Shown here: positions 26,962-32,947 of the stretch, piece by piece
How positions within the stretch are numbered: the stretch's first letter is position 1
How the letters are laid out: every line of letters starts with the position of its first letter
Assembly (NCBI RefSeq): GCF_019599295.1
Contig: NZ_JAIEWN010000013.1
Coordinates: forward strand, 101,705-134,651
Origin: Oscillochloris sp. ZM17-4
GTDB taxonomy: Bacteria > Chloroflexota > Chloroflexia > Chloroflexales > Chloroflexaceae
Direction of reading: 5' to 3'
DNA: 32,947 bases
Made by a program: the position numbers and the translations under genes
The notes under the pieces: model-generated
The model's input: the letters and a program-made list of their open reading frames with translations, nothing else
Database searches by the model: none
Told to the model about the DNA's origin: nothing

Positions 26962-29343
26962 ATGAGCAAACCAGTGGAATCCGAACCGCTCTCCCCGGAC
27001 ATGATCCGCAAGATCGACGCCTACTGGCGCGCCGCCAACTACCTGTCGGTCGGCCAGATCTACCTGTACGACAACCCGCTGCTGCAGCGGCCGCTGGCGC
27101 TCGCGGATGTGAAGCGCATGCTGCTGGGCCACTGGGGCACCACCCCGGGGCAAAACTTCATCTACGCGCACCTGAACCGGGCGATCAAAAAGTACGACCT
27201 CGACATGATCTACGTCTCCGGCCCCGGCCACGGCGGCCCGGCCGTGGTGAGCAACACCTACCTGGAGGGCACGTATAGCGAGATCTACCCCAACATCAGC
27301 CAGGATGCGGCCGGGCTGCGCAAGCTCTTCCTCCAGTTCTCGTTCCCCGGCGGCATCCCCAGCCACGCCTCGCCCGAGTGCCCCGGCTCGATCCACGAGG
27401 GCGGCGAGCTGGGCTATTCGCTCAGCCACTCCTTTGGGGCGGTCTTCGACAACCCCGGCCTGATCGTCGCCTGCGTGGTCGGCGACGGCGAGGCGGAGAC
27501 CGGCCCGCTGGCCACGGCCTGGCACTCCAACAAGTTCCTCAACCCGGCCAGCGATGGCGCGGTGCTGCCGATCTTGCACCTCAACGGCTATAAGATCTCC
27601 AACCCGACCGTGCTCGCCCGCATCGAGCGTGAGGAGCTTGAGCAGCTGCTGCGCGGCTACGGCTGGACGCCCTACGTCGTCGAGGGCCACGAGCCCGCGC
27701 TGATGCACCAGGCCATGGCCGCGACGCTCGACACCGTCGTTGAGGAGATCAAGCGGATCCAGGAGAACGCCCGCGTCCACGGCGACCTCACCCGCCCGCG
27801 CTGGCCGATGATTGTGCTTCGCTCGCCCAAGGGCTGGACGGGGCCGCAGATGGTCGATGGCATCCAGATCGAGGGCACCTTCCACGCACATCAGGTGCCG
27901 CTGCTGGTCGATGCCGAACACCCCGCGCATCTCCAGCAGCTAGAGGCGTGGCTGCGCAGCTACCGGCCCGAGGAGCTGTTCGACGCACAGGGTCGGCTCA
28001 TGCCAGAATTGGCTGAGCTGGCCCCGAAGGGCGAGCGGCGCATGGGTGCGAACCCCCACGCCAACGGCGGCATACTGCTGCGCGACCTGCGCATGCCGGA
28101 CTTCCGCGACTACGCGGAGGATGTGCCCGCGCCCGGCGCGCCCGGCATCGGCGACACCCATGTGCTGGGGCGGTTTCTGCGCGACGTGACGAAGCTCAAT
28201 GCGGCGCAGCAGAACTTCCGCATCTTCGGCCCAGACGAGACCCTCTCGAATGGGCTGGAGGCGGTCTTTGCGGCCACCGAGCGCCAGTGGGAGGCCGCGA
28301 CCGTGCCGGGCGACGAGCTGCTCGCTCCCGCCGGGCGCGTGATCGAGATGCTCAGCGAGCACCAGTGTGAGGGCTGGCTCGAAGGCTACCTGCTCACCGG
28401 GCGGCACGGCCTGTTCAACTGCTACGAGGCGTTCATCCACATCGTCGACTCGATGTTCAACCAGCACGCCAAGTGGCTCAAGGTCACCGCCGACCTGCCC
28501 TGGCGGCGCAAGATCGCCTCGCTCAACTACCTGCTGGCCTCGCACGTCTGGAGGCAGGATCACAACGGCTTCACCCACCAGGACCCGGGCTTCATTGATC
28601 ACGTTGTGAACAAGAAGGCCGAGATCGTGCGCGTGTACCTGCCGCCCGATGCGAACTGCCTGCTCTCGGTGGTGGATCACTGTCTGCGCAGCCGCCACTA
28701 CGTCAACGTGGTGGTGGCCGGCAAACACCCGGCCCCCCAGTGGCTCACCATGGACGCTGCGGTCAAGCACTGTAGCGAGGGCATCGGCATCTGGCCGTGG
28801 GCCAGCAGCGACCAGGGCGCCGCGCCCGATGTGGTGATGGCCTGCTGCGGCGATGTGCCCACCCTGGAGACCCTGGCCGCCGTCTCGATCCTGCGCGAGC
28901 ACCTGCCCGACCTGCGGATCAGAGTGGTCAACGTGGTCGATCTTATGAAGCTAGAGCCGCAGACCGAGCACCCCCACGGCCTGAGCGACCTGGAGTTCGA
29001 CGAGCTCTTCACCAAAGACAGGCCGGTGATCTTCGCCTTCCACGCCTACCCCTGGCTGATCCACCGGCTCACCTACCGCCGCACCAACCACGACAACATC
29101 CACGTCCGCGGCTACAAGGAAGAGGGCACCATCACCACGCCCTTCGACATGACCGTGCTGAACGAGCTGGACCGCTTCCACCTGGTGATGGACGTGATCG
29201 ACCGCCTGCCGCAGACCGGCGACAGGGGCATCTACCTCAAGCAGCAGCTCAAAGACAAGCTGATTGAACACAAGCAGTATATCAACAGGTACGGCCAGGA
29301 TATGCCGGAGATCCGGGACTGGACGTGGAGCAATCGCGCATGA
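26962..29343 (+). CDS. xfp: Phosphoketolase (xylulose 5-phosphate / fructose 6-phosphate)
   Basis: 793 residues, the usual family length. This thiamine-diphosphate enzyme splits xylulose 5-phosphate (and often fructose 6-phosphate) with phosphate into acetyl phosphate and glyceraldehyde 3-phosphate (or erythrose 4-phosphate). Family motifs are [38 protein letters not shown] (about 87-105), [20 protein letters not shown], the thiamine-diphosphate motif [14 protein letters not shown] (174-187) and [11 protein letters not shown]. The C-terminal [12 protein letters not shown] and the [15 protein letters not shown] region are also intact. Sequence does not settle single versus dual substrate use. 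It follows the stress protein after a stem-loop and precedes the SpoIIAA-like and ATPase genes. With ackA at 4645 it yields ATP. Confidence 0.96.
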   Translation: MSKPVESEPLSPDMIRKIDAYWRAANYLSVGQIYLYDNPLLQRPLALADVKRMLLGHWGTTPGQNFIYAHLNRAIKKYDLDMIYVSGPGHGGPAVVSNTYLEGTYSEIYPNISQDAAGLRKLFLQFSFPGGIPSHASPECPGSIHEGGELGYSLSHSFGAVFDNPGLIVACVVGDGEAETGPLATAWHSNKFLNPASDGAVLPILHLNGYKISNPTVLARIEREELEQLLRGYGWTPYVVEGHEPALMHQAMAATLDTVVEEIKRIQENARVHGDLTRPRWPMIVLRSPKGWTGPQMVDGIQIEGTFHAHQVPLLVDAEHPAHLQQLEAWLRSYRPEELFDAQGRLMPELAELAPKGERRMGANPHANGGILLRDLRMPDFRDYAEDVPAPGAPGIGDTHVLGRFLRDVTKLNAAQQNFRIFGPDETLSNGLEAVFAATERQWEAATVPGDELLAPAGRVIEMLSEHQCEGWLEGYLLTGRHGLFNCYEAFIHIVDSMFNQHAKWLKVTADLPWRRKIASLNYLLASHVWRQDHNGFTHQDPGFIDHVVNKKAEIVRVYLPPDANCLLSVVDHCLRSRHYVNVVVAGKHPAPQWLTMDAAVKHCSEGIGIWPWASSDQGAAPDVVMACCGDVPTLETLAAVSILREHLPDLRIRVVNVVDLMKLEPQTEHPHGLSDLEFDELFTKDRPVIFAFHAYPWLIHRLTYRRTNHDNIHVRGYKEEGTITTPFDMTVLNELDRFHLVMDVIDRLPQTGDRGIYLKQQLKDKLIEHKQYINRYGQDMPEIRDWTWSNRA

Positions 29344-29381
29344 GCTGATCATGCGTATGTGCTTCTCAGAAGGAGACCACA

Positions 29382-29744
29382 ATGTCTATGCAACTCAATC
29401 AAGCAGACGGCGGCAAGACGCTCGTCGTTCAGGTGAGTGGGAAGCTGATAAAGGCGGACTACGAGCAGTTTGTGCCTGAGTTCGAGCGCCTGCTCCAGCA
29501 GCACGGCAAGCTGCGCATCCTGTTCGACATGGCCGACTTTCACGGCTGGGACGCCAGCGCGGCGTGGGAGGATCTGAAGTTCGACATGCGTCACTTCGCC
29601 GACATCGAGCGAATCGCGATGGTCGGGGATAAAAAGTGGGAGCATGGCATGGCGACGTTCTGTAAGCCCTTTACCCGCGCGGCGCTCCGCTACTTCGACC
29701 AAACCGCCGCTGCTGAGGCGCACACATGGCTTGCGGAAGCCTGA
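29382..29744 (+). CDS. SpoIIAA-like (STAS-type) protein
   Basis: A 120-residue cytosolic protein with the alternating strand-helix pattern of SpoIIAA-like/STAS proteins: VVQVSGKLIKADYEQFVPEF, KLRILFDMADFHGWDASAAW, DIERIAMVGDKKWEHGMATF and TRAALRYFDQ. Such proteins are usually small regulatory or scaffold units, and some bind membranes or lipids; a specific role is unknown. AGAAGGAGA precedes ATG 29382. It lies between xfp and the P-type ATPase with short gaps on both sides, so it is probably co-transcribed and may modulate one of them. Confidence 0.82.
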   Translation: MSMQLNQADGGKTLVVQVSGKLIKADYEQFVPEFERLLQQHGKLRILFDMADFHGWDASAAWEDLKFDMRHFADIERIAMVGDKKWEHGMATFCKPFTRAALRYFDQTAAAEAHTWLAEA

Positions 29745-29793
29745 AAGGATGTGGGGCAACCCATGCACGTGCCGCAAGGGAAAGGATCTATCC

Positions 29794-32280
29794 ATGCAAT
29801 CTATCGCACAGCCCAGGGCGGCTACCGCCCCGAAGGCCGACCTCCAGACGCTGCCGATAGCAGCGGTCGAGCAGCAGCTGAGCACCTCGCCGGACGGCCT
29901 GACCCAGGCCGAGGCGCAGCGGCGGCTGGCCCAGTATGGGCCCAACGAGCTTGCCGAAAAGGAGGTTAACCCGCTCCTGAAATTTCTCAGCTACTTCTGG
30001 GGGCCCATCCCCTGGATGATCGAGATCGCCGTGGTGCTCTCGGCGCTCGCTCAGCACTGGCCGGATTTCTTCATCATCTTGGTCTTGCTGGTCGCCAACG
30101 CCGTGGTCGGGTTCTGGGAGGAGCGCCAGGCGGGCAGCGCGATCACGGCGCTCAAGGCCCGGCTGGCGCTCAAGGCCCGGGTGCGGCGCGACGGTGTCTG
30201 GGCCAACCAGGCGGCCCGCGAGCTGGTGCCGGGCGACGTCATCCGCCTGCGCCTGGGCGACATTGTGCCGGCGGACGCCCGTCTGCTGGACGGCGACCAG
30301 GTCGAGGTCGACCAGTCCGCACTGACCGGCGAGTCGCTGCCAGCCACGCGCACGCCGGGCGACGCAGTCTTCTCGGGATCGATCATTCGCCAGGGCGAGA
30401 TCGACGCGCTGGTCTATGCCACGGGTGCGCGCACCTACTTTGGCAAGACCGCCCAGCTCGTCCAGGAGGCGCACACGGTCAGCCATTTTCAGAAGGCCGT
30501 GCTGAAGATCGGCAACTACCTGATCATCCTCGCGGTGGCGCTGGTGGCGCTGATCATTGGCGTCGCGATCATTCGCGGCGACCCGATCCTCGACACCTTG
30601 CAGTTCGCGCTGGTGCTGACCGTGGCGGCGATCCCGGTGGCCATGCCGACGGTGCTATCGGTGACGATGGCTGTCGGCGCGCGCCTGCTGGCCCGCAAGC
30701 AGGCGATTGTGAGCAAGCTGGTGGCGATCGAGGAGCTGGCCGGCGTGGACATGCTCTGCGCCGACAAGACCGGCACCCTGACCCAGAACAAGCTCACGCT
30801 CGGCGACCCGTTCACCGTCGCCGGCACGTCCGCCGAGCAGGTCGTCCTCGCCGGCGCGCTGGCCTCGCGCGCGGAGGACAACGACACGATCGACCTGGCC
30901 GTGCTGGGCGGGCTGAAGGACAAGGACGCGCTGAAGGGCTACCAGGTCGTCCACTTCCAGCCCTTCGACCCGGTACACAAACGCACTGAGGCCACCGTCA
31001 CGGGCCAGGACGGGGTGCAGTTCAAGGTGACGAAGGGCGCGCCGCAGGTGATCCTTGCGCTGGCGGCCAACGCCGCACAGGTGCAGCCAGCAGTCGAGAC
31101 GGCGGTCAACGGGTTCGCCGCTCGCGGCTTCCGCTCGCTGGGCGTGGCGCGGGCCGACGGCGACGGCCAGTGGCAGTTTGTCGGCGTGCTGCCCCTGTTC
31201 GACCCGCCGCGCGACGACGCCAAAGAGACGATCGCAACCGCGCTGGCAATGGGCGTGCGGATCAAGATGGTCACCGGCGACGCGCTGGCGATCGCCAGGG
31301 AGACCGCGAAGAAGCTAAACCTGGGCGCGAACATCCTGGACGCCTCCGGCCTGGGCGACTCCCAGAAGCGTGAGACTCCGCAGGTGGCCGCGTCGATCGA
31401 GCAGGCCGACGGCTTCGCCCAGGTCTTCCCGGAGCACAAGTTCCATATTGTGGACGTGCTCCAGCAGCGCGGCCATATCGTGGGCATGACCGGCGACGGC
31501 GTGAACGACGCCCCGGCGCTGAAGAAGGCCGACTGCGGCATCGCCGTCTCGGATGCGACCGACGCGGCGCGGGCGGCGGCGGCAATCGTGCTGCTGACGC
31601 CGGGCCTGTCGGTGATCGTCGACGCGATCAAGGAGAGCCGCAAGATCTTCCAGCGCATGAACAGCTACGCGATCTACCGCATCGCCGAGACGCTGCGCGT
31701 GCTGTTCTTCATGACCTTGTCGATCCTGGTCTTTAACTTCTACCCGGTGACGGCCGTCATGATCGTCATGCTGGCGCTGCTGAACGACGGTGCCATCTTG
31801 TCGATCGCCTATGACAACGTACACTACAAAGATCAGCCCGAGGCATGGAACATGCGCATGGTGCTGGGGGTCTCCACGGTGCTGGGCATCATCGGCGTCG
31901 TCTCCGCCTTCGGCCTATTCTATCTGGGCGAGCGCGTCTTCCACCTCGACCGCGCCCACATCCAGACCCTGATGTACCTGAAGCTGTCGGTGGCCGGGCA
32001 CCTGACGATCTTCCTGACCCGCACCCGTGGCCCGTTCTGGTCCACCCGCCCGGCGCGCATCCTCTGGGTGGCCGTGCTCGGCACCCAGATCGTGGCGACG
32101 CTGATCGCGGTGTACGGCCTATTTATGACGCCGCTGGGCTGGGGCTGGGCGCTGTTCGTCTGGGGCTATGCGCTGGCATGGTTCCTGATCAACGACCGCC
32201 TCAAGCTGCTCGCCTACCGGCTGTTCGATCCCGCGGGCGACATGCCTGCGTCCGCTGTCGCGGCGCAGGCCCGGCCGTAA
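29794..32280 (+). CDS. Type III P-type H+-ATPase
   Basis: A protein of 828 residues, related to plasma-membrane proton pumps. It has the N-terminal cation-ATPase domain (LTQAEAQRRLAQYGPNELAE), actuator motif TGES (178-181), membrane motif PVAMPTVLSV (281-290), phosphorylation site DKTGTLT with Asp324, and the hinge MTGDGVNDAPALKKADCGIA. About ten membrane segments are expected, four of them before the phosphorylation domain. It would pump protons out at the expense of ATP. ATG 29794 was chosen because AAAGGA lies eight bases upstream; an in-frame open region reaching back to 29644 overlaps the SpoIIAA-like gene and is not conserved. It is the last large gene of the xfp unit and may maintain pH or membrane potential during fermentative ATP production. 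Confidence 0.94.
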   Translation: MQSIAQPRAATAPKADLQTLPIAAVEQQLSTSPDGLTQAEAQRRLAQYGPNELAEKEVNPLLKFLSYFWGPIPWMIEIAVVLSALAQHWPDFFIILVLLVANAVVGFWEERQAGSAITALKARLALKARVRRDGVWANQAARELVPGDVIRLRLGDIVPADARLLDGDQVEVDQSALTGESLPATRTPGDAVFSGSIIRQGEIDALVYATGARTYFGKTAQLVQEAHTVSHFQKAVLKIGNYLIILAVALVALIIGVAIIRGDPILDTLQFALVLTVAAIPVAMPTVLSVTMAVGARLLARKQAIVSKLVAIEELAGVDMLCADKTGTLTQNKLTLGDPFTVAGTSAEQVVLAGALASRAEDNDTIDLAVLGGLKDKDALKGYQVVHFQPFDPVHKRTEATVTGQDGVQFKVTKGAPQVILALAANAAQVQPAVETAVNGFAARGFRSLGVARADGDGQWQFVGVLPLFDPPRDDAKETIATALAMGVRIKMVTGDALAIARETAKKLNLGANILDASGLGDSQKRETPQVAASIEQADGFAQVFPEHKFHIVDVLQQRGHIVGMTGDGVNDAPALKKADCGIAVSDATDAARAAAAIVLLTPGLSVIVDAIKESRKIFQRMNSYAIYRIAETLRVLFFMTLSILVFNFYPVTAVMIVMLALLNDGAILSIAYDNVHYKDQPEAWNMRMVLGVSTVLGIIGVVSAFGLFYLGERVFHLDRAHIQTLMYLKLSVAGHLTIFLTRTRGPFWSTRPARILWVAVLGTQIVATLIAVYGLFMTPLGWGWALFVWGYALAWFLINDRLKLLAYRLFDPAGDMPASAVAAQARP

Positions 32281-32298
32281 GCGAGCAATGAGCCAGCG

Positions 32299-32367
32299 AA
32301 CCCAGGCGTTTCCCCGTGCGAACCCAGTATTTCCCTGCTGTTGGCACCCGGCCATGCGGGCTATGCT
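32299..32367 (+). promoter_or_regulatory. 47-bp promoter-like element, copy 4, with extra upstream AACCCAG box
   Basis: The core is 32321-32367 with AACCCAG, CCTGCTGTTGG and GGGCTATGCT. A second AACCCAGG begins at 32299, 22 bases upstream, as in copy 3. It lies 98 bases before the small membrane protein at 32466. Confidence 0.7.
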
Positions 32368-32465
32368 TCGGGCAGCTCTTCGATACGGCCCAGCGCTGAA
32401 GGGCGCGCGCGCGCCACTCTTGCATGCCCTTCTCGCCGCCGGGGCAAAAGATGAAAGGTACGACA

Positions 32466-32720
32466 ATGAGCCATACCACCATTGAGGCACATGTGACGAC
32501 CGGGCCAGTGACTAGCGCTGGGACATGGATTGGGGCGATCTGGGGCTTGCTGAGCCTGGCCATCTGCCTCGCAGCCCCGGCCTTCTGGCCGGCCCTCGTG
32601 GCCGTGGCCGTTATGGTCGCGCTGCTCGGCGCGTTGGAGGGCGCGGCGTTCGGCGCCGCTGCGGACAGCGCGCTGGCACCCCAGCGCGCGCCGTTGTCTC
32701 ACCGGAGCCACGGGCTGTAG
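32466..32720 (+). CDS. 84-residue membrane protein, copy 2
   Basis: Identical in length to the protein at 22572 and different in six residues, mostly in the first half (for instance PVTSAG versus PAAGAG). Two hydrophobic segments, the GALEGAAFGAAADSALAPQR segment and the tail APLSHRSHGL are unchanged. AAAGG precedes ATG 32466. It has no recognised family. The conserved tail and upstream element suggest that both copies are functional. The following PRC-barrel gene is reduced to a short remnant here. Confidence 0.75.
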   Translation: MSHTTIEAHVTTGPVTSAGTWIGAIWGLLSLAICLAAPAFWPALVAVAVMVALLGALEGAAFGAAADSALAPQRAPLSHRSHGL

Positions 32721-32753
32721 GGGCTCGCGCTAGGCCGCGCGACCGACCCGGTT

Positions 32754-32822
32754 CAAAACGAAAGAAGGAACCAAGGGCGGCATCTACCTGTCGCCCTATA
32801 TGCCGATGGCGGTCGATTACAG
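32754..32822 (+). pseudogene. PRC-barrel gene remnant: leader fused to an internal piece
   Basis: TTCAAAACGAAAGAAGGAAC at 32754 corresponds to the leader and ribosome site of the PRC-barrel gene at 22862. The start codon and first 99 or so codons are missing, and the sequence continues directly with GGIYLSPYMPMAVDY, equivalent to residues about 100-114 of the intact protein, before similarity ends near 32822. It cannot encode the protein. Confidence 0.85.
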
Positions 32823-32947
32823 AAATAACCCCGCGTGGAAGCCGCAGGGCTTTAGCCCTAGGACCAATACTTTTCGAATAAGGAATCTGCTGCTGCTCAG
32901 CTCTCACCCCCCCAGCCCCCTCTCCCTGAGCGGGTAGGTTTTTCATT
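32823..32947. other. Non-coding end with REP-like hairpin and C-rich repeat
   Basis: No gene is seen. AGGGCTTTAGCCCT at 32846-32859 is a perfect small hairpin. The final part (CTCACCCCCCCAGCCCCCTC and following) is a C-rich string of a kind that I recall as dispersed in related genomes; this recollection is unverified. Confidence 0.45.

Overview
The window (about 33 kb, high G+C) looks like chromosomal DNA of a filamentous Chloroflexota bacterium of the Roseiflexus/Kouleothrix type. This is an inference from gene content and from the intergenic G-rich repeats; no rRNA or other marker gene is present. Most intact genes belong to central carbon metabolism and stress physiology: acetate kinase (ackA), an NAD-type 6-phosphogluconate dehydrogenase (gnd), alpha-glucan phosphorylase (glgP), phosphoglucomutase (pgm), phosphoketolase (xfp) and a type III P-type H+-ATPase. 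Around them lie small stress or membrane proteins (two YflT-like proteins, a DoxX-like protein, a PRC-barrel protein, a SpoIIAA-like protein and two copies of an 84-residue membrane protein). Together these genes nearly spell a route from stored glycogen to acetyl phosphate, acetate and ATP, with proton export beside it, as expected of an energy-starvation or low-oxygen programme.

Layout. 1-1.4 kb: nested, decayed insertion sequences (an ISL3-type element that appears to interrupt an ISKra4-type one). 1.4-4.6 kb: a serine recombinase fused to the back half of a MacB-type ABC ATPase, then the MacB-type permease and a GGDEF diguanylate cyclase. 4.6-9 kb: ackA (minus strand), a remnant of pgm, a histidine phosphatase, gnd, a zwf tail and a stress protein. 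9.3-11.9 kb: glgP. 12-14 kb: gene fragments (CheB-like, DUF4139-like) and a small membrane protein. 14-20.7 kb, minus strand: a PAS-GAF-GAF-HD-GYP sensor, an unusual GHMP-kinase/UDP-sugar-pyrophosphorylase fusion and a GalU-like nucleotidyltransferase. 21.2-21.7 kb: a compressed remnant of a macA-macB-GGDEF operon. 21.8-32.8 kb: DoxX, membrane protein, PRC-barrel, intact pgm, zwf lacking its N-terminal domain, second stress protein, xfp, SpoIIAA-like protein, P-type ATPase, second membrane protein and a PRC-barrel remnant.

Two observations stand out. First, segments at about 1.9-9.0 kb and 21.2-26.9 kb are collinear paralogues with largely complementary losses: where one keeps a gene or half-gene, the other usually has a 5'-to-3' fused remnant. 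The halves of one ABC ATPase lie about 19 kb apart, pgm is whole in one copy and a 53-codon stub in the other, and gnd and zwf are reciprocally deleted. Either this is real duplication followed by deletion, or the assembly joined pieces wrongly; read mapping would decide. Second, a 47-bp promoter-like element occurs four times with identical length and two rigid conserved blocks, each time ahead of a small stress or membrane protein gene. Two copies carry an extra AACCCAG box exactly 22 bp upstream. It probably marks a common regulon. The window also holds two G-quadruplex-type repeats and several long, nearly perfect intergenic palindromes.
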